From the NCBI GenBank assembly GCA_936450465.1, contig OW388300.1, positions 42,068,358-42,132,357 on the forward strand: DNA of 64,000 nt, in the 5' to 3' direction. Position 1 is the stretch's first letter, and the number at the start of each line of letters is the position of its first letter. Shown here piece by piece: positions 25,540 through 34,639 of this stretch. The stretch is from Gibbula magus. Its lineage: Eukaryota; Mollusca; Gastropoda; Trochida; Trochidae. Below the pieces are notes generated by a model, which saw only the letters and a list, made by a program, of their open reading frames with translations, did not search any database and was not told the origin of the DNA. The position numbers were made by a program, and so were the translations under genes.

Positions 25540-26175
25540 TTAAACGAGGTAAGATTCATATTCCGTTTATTACCTATCAAAAGTAATCCTGCGAAACTAC
25601 CGCCAGTGGACTGAAACTTAGATTTCCGCGAATCATTGTGACGTCACAATGGAACACGTCTGTGACGTCATATTTGCATCAATATTTCACTAGTTTCATA
25701 TTGCTGTAAAAATATGACATATAAGATATACCATGTACGTCTCATCGAGTGAAGTAAATTCGGCCAGTACGGAATTTACTTTATTAATGACACAGTCATT
25801 AAATAACATCTTTTCATATTAGCACAAAAGTAAAGATATAATTTTCATTGAAAACATAATTTTATACAAGATTTGGAACAGGTAGCACTGATCAGCGACA
25901 ACCAAATGAGCGACTGCGCATGCTCAGGCTCATATTAACCCAGTTTGTCTTGTATTGGCCCCGTTTTTCTTATATGGGCTCAGTTTTTGCCGTATTGACC
26001 AAGTTACCGACTCATACGGTCTTGTCAGTAAGTATATTTACCATGCACATGTCGTACGATTGATAATCACTTAATAAATTATTGTTTTATTTATTCGATT
26101 AAACAAATAATTTAAATTCTTAAATAAATGCCATCTTATGACGTAATCCCATTGCTACGATGACGTCATAAGATT
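25540..26175. repeat. Paired-TGACGTCA repeat family, copies 2 and 3
   Basis: Two site pairs: TGACGTCA at 25639 and 25663, and TGACGTAA/TGACGTCA at 26139 and 26161. Between them lies CATCGAGTGAAGTAAATTCG with its inverted partner GAATTTACTT. No ORF. Confidence 0.55.
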
Positions 26176-26559
26176 GAAAGTCTTACTTCACTCAGGAGAA
26201 TACCATGTTATTCAACTCAGTACTTTTAAAACAATCCACCTTTATTCAAAGAGCTATTTGGAGAAAATAACCAATCGTAACTGTGAAGCAGCTCTCAACT
26301 GTTTGGAATGAATGTTTTAATCTTACTGCAGTTATACAGTCGCACTTGTCCTTGCTTCTAATGTAAAATTTTGGGATTTTTCGGTCCTAAAAATATCAAC
26401 CGTTTGTTCATGACCGATTGGCTTTTGGTTTCATTTTGAGTGTTGATGTGGTTCTTTTGTGATCGGTGCGTCGTTGAAATAAGCCGTTTTTGGCTCGTTC
26501 GCCAATCCTATGTTCATGTTTATGAAATAAAAGGCAAACACTCCCCATCCATTACTGGC

Positions 26560-26990
26560 TGATTTAAAGGCCCTGTACCACGTTTTTCTCTTTTTTTTTG
26601 TCTCAAATTTGCCATTTATTATTGAAGTTTTATAACTCACTCACTCACCTCATTACACGACCCATGAAGCCGAACCCATACAACACGTTTATTCATCCGT
26701 ATTGGAAGAACATTTTTGGAAGAAATATTTGGAACTCCTGAGAGGTGAATTTATAGGTCTCGTGAGATTTTGACAATTCAGACAGCAATATGTTTGGCCA
26801 TTCCTTTATGGTGCCATATTTAAAACTCTACTCTGAGTGTTGAAGGCCGCCACCCTTTCGTACCTTTCCGTAACCTTTGGATTGTGAGTACGAATGCATT
26901 CAAAATGGCGACCCTTTAAATAACTTTGTTTGTGATTGATACGCTAAGGACTAGGGACTAGGTCTAAGGACTAGGTCTTTTCTGCACGCA
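26560..26990. mobile_element. MITE family B, copy 1 (left half)
   Basis: Begins AAAGGCCCTGTACCACG and contains CATCCGTATTGGAAGAACAT, TAGGTCTCGTGAGATTTTG and CAGACAGCAA, shared with 62764-63200. An open frame read through it on the minus strand is not a gene. Confidence 0.6.
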
Positions 26991-27248
26991 TGCTGAAACG
27001 TGTACCCTCTTCGTACTTAATCGTAATGTATCAGATATGCTTGTCATTTTGATGATAATTATACACCCTAATTACTTACAACTAATTTACTAAGATATTC
27101 CACATACAAACCACCCCTCGTCAATAGAAAATATACAGTAGTGGTAATTCATGCCTTACATGCTCATATTATTTAAAGCTTACGTTGCGAACAACTTATA
27201 AAGTCGGTTCCTAGTTATAGAATCTTATGTAGTATAGTCATGGTAAAA

Positions 27249-27729
27249 ATGGTTGACACCCCTAAACAGAAAATGGATGTCAGCAAATCAAGAACATGGA
27301 CAATTAATATTTTTCGATATTATGGTATTTTAGAAATCAAATGGCACAAACACATGATGTAAACTATATAGTACTTGCCATGTATGTATTGTGTGCGAAT
27401 GAGACTCCATGAACGATTTTGTGTACATTTGGATTCAGTAGAATTTCTTTTTCATATGCAACTTTTCATTATTTATCAGAACCAAAATGAGAACACCCAA
27501 ACACTGTAACAATATACCAAATGCCAAGATCTCAAGACACAAGGAATGAATTCTTTTGAATTCATTTTTCTTATATTCCTCTTTCTTTGGTATTTTAAAG
27601 TACAAGTGGAGTAATAGCAAATGCTGAAGGACAGTAGTAACATTTTTTACTAAAAATATTACCGAACCTGACACGTTGTGTTGTTTATATAACATTTTAT
27701 TCCCGTAACTATTAGGGGGTGTCAACCAT
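27249..27729. mobile_element. TIR element, ~480 bases
   Basis: Left end ATGGTTGACACCCCTAA and right end (reverse complement ATGGTTGACACCCCCTAA) differ by one inserted C. A 96-residue minus-strand frame ends inside it and shows no transposase motifs. Target duplication is unclear. Confidence 0.65.
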
Positions 27730-27814
27730 TATTACAATGAGTATATATTAGTGTTCTGAAACAGATCTACTTCTTAAAAGTATAATTGTGGATGTGCATA
27801 GAATAATCCTTTGC

Positions 27815-28022
27815 AACGTCCCTCCCTAAATCATAACTCGCACCATTTTCCATCGCTGTCTGATTAAGCCTTGCAGTAATTTCTTCACTTTTCCGTGCTT
27901 AAAACGCGGAGCACTGTACCTGAATACATAGTTGGTTCTGATCCGCTAGCACAAAAAAGGAAATACTGCAAGGCTTCAATTAGCTAGTAATTGAGACTGG
28001 CGCGAATGATGCAGTGGGGACG
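27815..28022. mobile_element. MITE family C, copy 1
   Basis: Imperfect inverted ends around ATAACTCGCACCATTTTCC and GACTGGCGCGAATGATGC, with inner TTGCAGTAATTTC / GAAATACTGCAA. The second copy is nested in another MITE at 44555-44768. Confidence 0.6.
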
Positions 28023-28252
28023 TTATCAGGGGAGATGAAATTCTTCAAATGAAATCAAACTATATCATATTTGTACTTAGATACGCAAGAACCTTTCGGG
28101 CTGCATCAGGTAATATACGTAAACATCAATTAAGACATGATTAACAATGAAATTAAGAATATCATGTATGTACATGCCATTTGGATTGCACTATACATAC
28201 TAGCACACATTCGTGCACTCCTTTGGTAATTGTATATGTTTAATAATGATTA

Positions 28253-28430
28253 TGTATTCCAGTTATGTACAGGGCCATGTCAATGTCTAAGCTTAGTCTC
28301 ACATAGCAGTAATTCTACCTTTAATAGTGATTGCCACCAGACAGGTAAAAAACCCAAAGGTTTTATGTTTGGCATTCCTATTAATAATTCACCAGAGGAA
28401 AACAAATACATACGACAAAGTTTGGAATGA
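28253..28430 (+). other. Possible but unsupported terminal exon
   Basis: A cysteine-containing open frame (LCTGPCQCLSLVSHSS, then SDCHQTGKKP) follows a plausible acceptor TATTCCAG and ends at a TGA at 28428-28430. It resembles the tail of a mollusc secreted or membrane protein only in composition. No matching upstream donor exon was found. Confidence 0.15.
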
Positions 28431-28826
28431 TTTATTATTCATAATGTTCACTGTTAAATGTCTTGTAGGCCCTGATTTAATTTCGTGGGTAAATCGAAGA
28501 AGCCCCAAACATTATATTTGAAAAGATAACAAAAACTTTAAAAGAAACTCATTCTCGAAATATTCATTTCAAGAAAACATGAAAAACTTCATCTTTTCAA
28601 ACGTATAAACAAGATCTATGGTAAATAACCGTGGTAAATAAAATCCCATTATTTAGTATATGTCTAACTGACGTATATCAGTGCAAAATGTATATATATA
28701 TTATGCAAGGTAATCTTAACCAAAACCAATACCTAGAGTTGCAAATGTTGAAGATTCAAATACGTCACAGCTGCATTTACCACATGTTATCAGTCTTCTC
28801 GAAAGAAGTTCAAGACGGAACAAACT

Positions 28827-29054
28827 ATGGTCAACACCGGGATTTCGCTTTTACTATTACATTTTGAAATAACACTAGTTTGGTCAAGCTGTATAATGCA
28901 AAGTGACGACGGACAATTCTTAAAAGAAGAAACTACAGAGGATAGCATGGTTTGTGCAGCTCTGTGTTTCAATCTAAGAAGTTGTGGATCATTTTTAACT
29001 CGAACAACCTGTCTTCACAGATCACAGGTATTTTGGATCAGATCATTTCCCCAG
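28827..29054 (+). CDS. PAN/C-type-lectin gene, exon 1 (signal peptide, PAN-like start)
   Basis: ATG at 28827 opens a hydrophobic leader (MVNTGISLLLLHFEITLVWS) fitting a signal peptide, so the protein is likely secreted. Then comes the cysteine spacing of a PAN/apple-like domain: CAALCFNLRSCGSF and later TTCLH. Two in-phase donors exist: CAG|GTATTT after 29027 and CAG|GTAATT after 29054. The second is the better consensus. Both end in phase 0. Leader, PAN-like domain and lectin domain in that order are common in secreted molluscan recognition proteins. The next exon is ~9 kb away across an intron packed with transposons. Linking it to the lectin exons is inference from order, strand and phase. 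Confidence 0.5.
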
Positions 29055-29643
29055 GTAATTATTATAGAAGAAAAGAAGAAGAAAACTGTATTATTTACGT
29101 GTCACATATTTTCATACACAAGATACATTTTCATTGCACTTTGATAATGAATTGAAAAAATATTCGGCCAATCAAGTCTATGAGACACGATTGTACAATA
29201 TGAAATATTCAAATACATACATGTTATTAATAGAAACGACTCAGACCTTAGCATTAGTGTCGTCCTGCATTATAGATATAAAAAGGTCATGTGGAGATAA
29301 TAACAACAATGAATTGTTATATACTTTATGAATCATATCCAAACGGATTTCTGCATAGAGGCTACAATTCACGAAAAAGTGGAATTCATCTTCAATCTCA
29401 ATCAAATCAATCTTCAAACTCATGTATGTGAAAGATACAGAATTATAAATATATACATGAGTTATTTGCCCAGTAGTTTTGGCTTTATGAAAAATATAAA
29501 TATACACTCATGTGAATAACACTATTTTCACCATTCTTTTTGTATTGTGATGCTTTACGATAATGAATAAGTTATATTCAATATTTGATTATTTTATTAG
29601 CCCTGTTTGCTTGTAGAAGTAGAATTTGGGTTAAGGGCAGACC

Positions 29644-29695
29644 CTATGAATCTACTTTACAAAATAAATTCTCAGCATTGTGATTGTCATCATCG

Positions 29696-29731
<36 letters not shown>

Positions 29732-30415
29732 GAAATATCAGAATCATTATCATAATCATCAGCAATATCAAACACCCATTGCTTATGTTTTGACAGTTTA
29801 GCGAAAATGACATTTTTAACATTGTTCCTGTCATCAAAAGAACTTAATAGCTCTTGAGTTGTGGGACCATCTTTCATATAGAACATAAAATTAAGAAATT
29901 GAGCATACATTGTTTTGAATGCCCTCCATAACAGTTTGGCGAGTCTATCATCAATTGCTTCTGCAGAATAACCATTCCTCTCATACTTCTCCTGCTTCTC
30001 TTCAAGGAAATCGGCGTTTATCTCACGAGCAAGTTTAAACATTTTTTGTCTTATGCCCTCTTCCTCGAGATCAGCTTGTTGTTTCTTTCTCTGAACCCCC
30101 TTGGCAAATGCGGCCATGTCATCATCTTCTACATCTTCATCATTCTTTTTCACTTTGGGGCATTCCTTGTCATGCAGATGACTTTGACGGTTATGAGTAT
30201 TACTAAACATTTTTCCACAGTAGTTACAACATGCCAGAGATTTCTTCATGGGTCCACTCACTTCTTCTTCAAATTTTCTTTTAACTGGCATATTGGGGAT
30301 TCCAGGTGAACATTGTCTAAAACCTGTGTTCTCTGGGCACCACATTTTCCTATGTTTTTGCAGGTGATGATGACTATATGAAAACAATACCACAGTCGTC
30401 ACAGGAAAATGTCAT
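29644..30415 (-). pseudogene. Zinc-finger/acidic protein, virus- or Polinton-like cluster
   Basis: Minus strand. An ATG at 30415 starts a C2H2 finger (CDDCG) that breaks by frameshift after ~14 codons; the histidine half (HHHLQKH) lies in the next frame, which stays open to 29644. That frame has a second finger (CNYCGKMF, then HNRQSH), a long acidic/helical region (REINADFLEEKQEKY, RAFKTMYAQFLNFM) and a terminal aspartate run encoded by an ATC microsatellite (29688-29730). Two-finger proteins of this shape accompany packaging-ATPase-like genes in invertebrate virus-derived elements, by my recollection of the family; function unknown. The frameshift argues for a decayed copy. Confidence 0.5.
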
Positions 30416-30517
30416 ATCTGTGATGTTTTCATAATATGTCTGTTCACTTCCAAGGTTAGTCTCTATATGATAAATATTTTTCAGACTATTCTCTTTACAT
30501 GCATTGGGACAAAGTCT

Positions 30518-31256
30518 TTACCAGGGTGGTGTATCAGGTTTTAAATCAATTAAAGGATGACCATACGGCTGACTTGTAGCCTCTTCAAATGTTTGCATGA
30601 AATGTAGAGATCGAGTTAGATACATTTGACGACCCAAGGTCATAACCGATTGCTGGTCGACTGGATTGCGTCTTTGTGTCGGGTTTCTAATGAAAAATAA
30701 ATTTTGGTTGATAGCGATGACAAAGAGGTTGCCTCCTGTAAACAAGTCAGTTATTTTTTTATCTTTACTAGCCGTAATACCTTGCGAATACCTTGAATAA
30801 ACTCTACCGGAGGATACACAGATTGTAGAATATCATCGTAAAGAGGCCGCCAGCGATGATAAAGCCATACAATATGTGTTGAGGCCAAGGTTTAATTGTT
30901 CGACTTTCCAAAATGTGTCCAACAAGATACGATTTTCCGGATCCAGGTGGCCCGGAAACCGTCATGGTGAAGGGGTGTTGTAATTTAAAATCCTGTGGTG
31001 GCCCTGCGTCTTGACTTGTTTGACTGTGGTAGGGGCAATAGCGCTGCGTCTTTAGACCGGTTTGACTTTGGTGAGGACTGTGGCTCTGCGTCTTTAGATA
31101 TGTTCGACTGTGGTGGGGCAGTGGCTGTGAAGGTTTAGGTAATTGTTGTAATCGCTGTTGCTTCTCTTTTTCATTATTGTGCTTTAATCTTTTATGTCGC
31201 AACATAGCATCCTTTCTTGGAAACAGTTTCTGACAATATGGACATGTTGCTTCCAT
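30518..31256 (-). pseudogene. C2H2 finger + packaging-ATPase-like protein, broken
   Basis: The ATG at 31256 opens a C2H2 finger (CPYCQKLFPRKDAMLRHKR), a Gln/Pro/Ser linker and a P-loop (SGPPGSGKSYLV, Walker A) followed by KPWPQHILY. The frame then runs into unrelated residues and stops at 30804. A second frame at 30745-30518 resumes the domain's later part (NLFVIAINQNLF, GRQMY, LIDLKPDTPP). The stretch expected to hold Walker B is missing between them. The pattern recalls the A32/FtsK-HerA-like ATPases of Polintons/adintoviruses and related invertebrate elements, which pump DNA into capsids. That is an inference from motif order. Deletion plus frameshift make it non-functional. Confidence 0.55.
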
Positions 31257-31305
31257 CGTGGCATTATATCAAGTGCGGTGGAGTGTATGAAGACTATAGT
31301 TATAA

Positions 31306-31590
31306 TATATGGTGGTGTGTGTGGGGTGTTGTTGTTGGTGGTGGTTGTAGATGTGGTGGTGGTGGTAGTGTTGGTTGTGGTGGTGGTGTTGGTTGTGGTG
31401 TTGGTGGTTGTGGTGTTGGTGGTTGTGGTGTTGGTGGTTGTGGTTATGGTGGTGGTGGTTATGGTGGTGGTTATGGTGGTGACTGTGGTTGTGGTGGTTA
31501 TGGTGGTGGTTATGGTGCTGGTGGTTGTTATGATGGTGCTTATGGTGGTGCTGGTTGTTATTGTGGAGGTGGTGATGGTGGTGTTAAAAG
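31306..31590 (+). repeat. GGT/GTT-rich microsatellite block
   Basis: About 285 bases of imperfect GGTTGTGGTGTT/GGTTATGGTGGT units. They yield glycine/cysteine-rich or valine-rich frames that are artefacts. The block sits between the ATPase-like and unknown ORFs of the decayed cluster. Confidence 0.9.
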
Positions 31591-32069
31591 CCTGTTTTTA
31601 GTCGTTTTACCCATTTGCCTTTTTGTGAGGATCTTCTCTTCTTTGACAAACATGCTTTTGCCTGTTGATCAACTTGTTGTGTTGGAGAGGTAAGAACAAT
31701 CACAGGAGTTGTTGAAGAGGACTTGCCATCATTCAAACCAGGCAAATCTATCTTGATCCCTTGATGCTTATCATAACAGATCACATAATCATCAATGTTT
31801 GTAAAAGGGTTAGGGTATCCCTTGGCTTGTAAATAGTAATATTTGGTCCATTTGTCAGGATCGTCCCGATAAGGTTTCCAGTATCGACTGATTTCTGGAT
31901 GGATGTGAACTAAGAAATGTTCTATGTTCAATACCCAGAAAGGTAAGGGAAGCAGATGAAGTGTCACTGTCACTAGTCTGTTGATAAATGAAGCTAGTTT
32001 GAAATCTCTGGTCTTTTTATAAATTTCTTTGAGAGGCATTTTAGAAGCTGGTATGATGAATAAGAACAA
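31584..32069 (-). CDS. Unknown ORF in virus-like cluster
   Basis: 161 codons from an ATG at 32069, or 151 from the better internal ATG (MPLKEIYKKTRDF). I do not recognise the family. Visible features: an early hydrophobic stretch (LVTVTLHLLPLPFWVLNI), an aromatic centre (YWKPYRDDPDKWTKYYYLQ), and a basic tail (KKRRSSQKGKWVKRLK) that would suit nucleic-acid binding or nuclear import. It lies on the same strand as the ATPase-like and finger genes and just outside the Penelope-like insertion, whose left arm begins at 32059 and so overlaps its first codons; the real 5' end may therefore have been cut away. Protein-like composition throughout, but a pseudogene is possible. Confidence 0.4.
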   Translation of the reverse strand: MFLFIIPASKMPLKEIYKKTRDFKLASFINRLVTVTLHLLPLPFWVLNIEHFLVHIHPEISRYWKPYRDDPDKWTKYYYLQAKGYPNPFTNIDDYVICYDKHQGIKIDLPGLNDGKSSSTTPVIVLTSPTQQVDQQAKACLSKKRRSSQKGKWVKRLKTGF

Positions 32070-32324
32070 GTTCTATGGATAGTCAACTTCTTTATTGATA
32101 TGAGTGCGACGTTTCGATGCAGATACTAGCACCGTTATCAAGCAAGTGGTACATTATCATGACAACCAGGAGAATATATACAATTATGGTAATTATGTTT
32201 TTACATGTGATTGGATTGATGTACACAGTTGTAACAACATTGTTAAGGAGAGAATGGGTATACACAAGATATTAGGTTGATGTGAAGATGGACAATGAAT
32301 ATACTGAGGAAGCCAGATGAGCAG
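32059..32324. repeat. Penelope-like element left inverted arm
   Basis: 266 bases, reverse complement of 33228-33492 with very few differences, running from AATAAGAACAAG to GCCAGATGAGCAG. Such identity suggests the two arms were made together or kept alike by conversion. Confidence 0.9.
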
Positions 32325-33219
32325 CCCAACTGATGACCCAAACCAACTCCTCAGCCACCTGAATTCCATACACCCCCGCATGAAATTCACAATGGAAGAA
32401 GAATCCAACAACAAACTACCATTTCTCGACGTCTTAGTAGAAAGGAACAATACCCAACTCATCACCAGCGTCTACAGGAAGCCGACCCACACCGACCAGT
32501 ACCTCCATTTCACCTCCAACCATCCCCTCCAAGTCAAGAAAGGTATCATATCAACCCTCACCCGAAGAGCTAAGAATATCTGTTCCACCACCCAAACCCT
32601 AGAAGCTGAACTCGCCCATCTCCGCCACGTGTTCATCAACTACAACCAGTACCCTCCCAAATTAGTCAACGAAGTCATCAACGCAACCCTCAACCCTCGA
32701 GAGAAACAACCCAGTCAGCAATCAGCCCCCTTCATCATCAGTCTCCCATACATCAGACCCATCAGCCACCACATCCGCCGCCTCCTAAAACAACAGGCCA
32801 ACATTGATGTCGTATTCAAGAAGGGAAGATCTCTCCAGAACCATCTCCATGCCAATGGTCGACCAGCCTCAACAAAACAAGAAGATCCCGCTGGTGTTGT
32901 TTATCACATTCCATGTGAATGTGGTGACAGCTACATCGGCGAAACCTCAAGGCCACTTCCGATGAGAATCAAGGAACACCAAACCTCTGTCAAGAACAGT
33001 GACTCCAAATCAGCCCTGTCGGATCACATCAAAGGCAATCCCGACCACTCAATCCTGTGGAACAACATCAGCACATTAAAAGTAAACTGCAGTGACTTTA
33101 AATCAAGGAAGATTTTGGAAGCAATCAGCATTAAGCGCTTTAATCCTGTTCTGAATAGAGATCAAGGCTATTATGTACCCCTAGCCTATCATGATCTAAT
33201 TAAATCCAATCACCAGTAA
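32317..33219 (+). CDS. Penelope-like RT C-terminal fragment + GIY-YIG endonuclease
   Basis: 300 codons. The first ATG lies in the left arm, so the protein has no native start. The N-terminal ~70 residues match the part of Penelope RT just after the catalytic YxDD (KLPFLDVLVERN, YRKPTHTDQYLHF); the palm with the catalytic aspartates is absent. A linker with a Cys pair follows, then the nuclease: GVVYHIPCECGDSYIGETSR, KEHQ, and a late ILEAISIKRFNPVLNRDQG with the expected glutamate and Asn. Intact elements use the nuclease to open target DNA. This copy could not reverse-transcribe by itself. Confidence 0.88.
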   Translation: MSSPTDDPNQLLSHLNSIHPRMKFTMEEESNNKLPFLDVLVERNNTQLITSVYRKPTHTDQYLHFTSNHPLQVKKGIISTLTRRAKNICSTTQTLEAELAHLRHVFINYNQYPPKLVNEVINATLNPREKQPSQQSAPFIISLPYIRPISHHIRRLLKQQANIDVVFKKGRSLQNHLHANGRPASTKQEDPAGVVYHIPCECGDSYIGETSRPLPMRIKEHQTSVKNSDSKSALSDHIKGNPDHSILWNNISTLKVNCSDFKSRKILEAISIKRFNPVLNRDQGYYVPLAYHDLIKSNHQ

Positions 33220-33227
33220 TCCTCAAT

Positions 33228-33492
33228 CTGCTCATCTGGCTTCCTCAGTATATTCATTGTCCATCTTCACATCAACCTAATATCTTGTGTATACCCATTC
33301 TCTCCTTAACAATGTTGTTACAACTGTGTACATCAATCCAATCACATGTAAAAACATAATTACCATAATTGTATATATTCTCCTGGTTGTCATGATAATG
33401 TACCACTTGCTTGATAACGGTGCTAGTATCTGCATCGAAACGTCGCACTCATATCAATAAAGAAGTTGACTATCCATAGAACTTGTTCTTAT
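33228..33492 (+). repeat. Penelope-like element right inverted arm
   Basis: 265 bases from CTGCTCATCTGGC to GTTCTTATT. It holds the hammerhead-like core and an AATAAAGAAG end motif, which also appears in the tiny Penelope-like insertion at 60.65 kb. Confidence 0.9.
33410..33443 (+). ncRNA. Hammerhead-like core in Penelope arm
   Basis: CTTGATAAC, a potential stem GGTGC...GCATC with an 8-base loop, then GAAAC: the order of a minimal hammerhead ribozyme (CUGAUGA, stem II, GAAA). Box 1 is changed at two positions (TTGATAA), which correspond to the C3 and G8 pair, leaving a possible U-A pair. Penelope-like elements are known to carry hammerheads. Activity of this version is uncertain. Mirror copy at 32108-32142 in the left arm. 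Confidence 0.4.
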
Positions 33493-33863
33493 TCTTTTTA
33501 TAAATGTCTATAGTCTCTCTATATGCACTCAATTTCTAATGGGACTCATCTATCACTCAAGCACTGTGCCATCTATAAATCACAGAAACATGTTGCAAAC
33601 TCGAAAAGGTTTATTAAAGCAAACATATAGATATATACAACACAATATTTACATATACAATCCAATGTCTCAAATGTAAGTTGACAGAGTGTTGTATTGA
33701 AGAACAACGCAATGCATTTACGTTCAATGACATGAAAATACGACTACAACGAATACGTTTGTGCAATAAATAACAAAAATATTTGTTTTTCTGTGCTGTT
33801 GGTCATGTTAAAATCCTGTTAAAAAAGATCCTGGTTTATTGCTGTGTCTGTTGGGTTGATTCC

Positions 33864-34146
33864 TCAGTTGTTGGTGTTGTATTGTCTTTCTCTCTGCTCC
33901 CACCACCCAACCATATGTAGATAGTTACAGACAGGAGACCACTTCTCGTGTTCAATCCAGGGGCATCCATTCCTTGAGATGAATACCACATTTAAAACAA
34001 ATGCACATGTCCCCACGATTCTGGTTACAGAGCCTAGCTTTAAAGGACTCAAGTCACTTCTCAAAAGAGGTGTAATCAATCTTACTTGGTAATCCACCAC
34101 TACAATCAGTCACCACATCCTGATCAAGATATCCACAGACGTCCAT
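33864..34146 (-). pseudogene. BIR-domain (IAP-like) gene remnant
   Basis: Minus strand from an ATG at 34146. The first frame gives a short leader, then an in-frame TGA (34054-34056), then the first half of a baculoviral-IAP-repeat zinc fold (DMCICFKCGIHLKEW) and a second TGA (33952-33954). The second half (PWIEHEKWSPVCNYLHMV) continues in another frame, so there is a frameshift near 33960. The Cys-x2-Cys plus W...H...C spacing is the BIR zinc site. BIR genes are found in host apoptosis control and in several invertebrate DNA viruses. Its strand and position next to the ATPase-like cluster suggest one origin, but it could be an independent host pseudogene. Confidence 0.55.
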
Positions 34147-34439
34147 GGTATCAGGGTGCACGAAAACACATCTGTATAGTCATGTGATATCATGCAATGG
34201 AATGTTTCATGATTACATTACGAACATTGCACTGGCAGTCCATACTTTGCCATGAGATCCTGTGTTACTGTTTCCATTTTCTATCTTCAAGGTAAACTGC
34301 TAACAGCACAAGTAAAGTCAAAAGCATATGAGGTTCCTCACTTCTCAAGATTCAACTGAGAATGATTTGAAACTGAGAGAGTTGGGGAATTATATTACAC
34401 CTCTTGACTCCAAAAATAGAAAACGAGTCACAGACATAG

Positions 34440-34560
34440 GTTAGCTGAAAACTCTTTTTATAATTTTCTCGGATCCAAGATGGTGGAAAATCTTTTTCTA
34501 AATTTTTCTCGGATCCAAGATGGCGGAAAATATTTTTAAAAATTTCTTGTCAGGTAAACA
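34440..34560 (+). repeat. Short tandem duplication
   Basis: TTCTCGGATCCAAGATGG appears twice ~58 bases apart, each followed by (C/T)GGAAAAT. No other structure is seen around it. Confidence 0.7.
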
Positions 34561-34639
34561 TGGATACAACATGTCAGGACATGTACTGTTGTTAAAGCCA
34601 TACATGAACATTTTTACTAGTATATTTATACATGAAGGA

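Larger units (their letters stand above)
32059..33492 (+). mobile_element. Penelope-like element, 5'-truncated, with inverted terminal repeats
   Basis: A ~900-base body encoding the RT C-terminus and a GIY-YIG nuclease lies between arms 32059-32324 and 33228-33492, which are nearly perfect reverse complements. Inverted or direct terminal repeats and GIY-YIG nucleases are known Penelope features. A 13-base direct repeat TCTTTTTATAAAT lies at 33493-33505, directly after the element, and at 32012-32024. The second copy is 34 bases from the left arm, so it is only a candidate target duplication. The element interrupts the decayed minus-strand cluster. Confidence 0.88.

Noticed and set aside
29607..29801. 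Histidine-rich plus-strand ORF
   Set aside because: Antisense product of the ATC microsatellite that encodes the aspartate tail on the other strand.
31217..31693. Glycine/cysteine-rich and valine-rich plus-strand ORFs
   Set aside because: Translation of a GGT/GTT microsatellite in two frames; antisense to the zinc-finger/ATPase-like remnant. No signal or domain.
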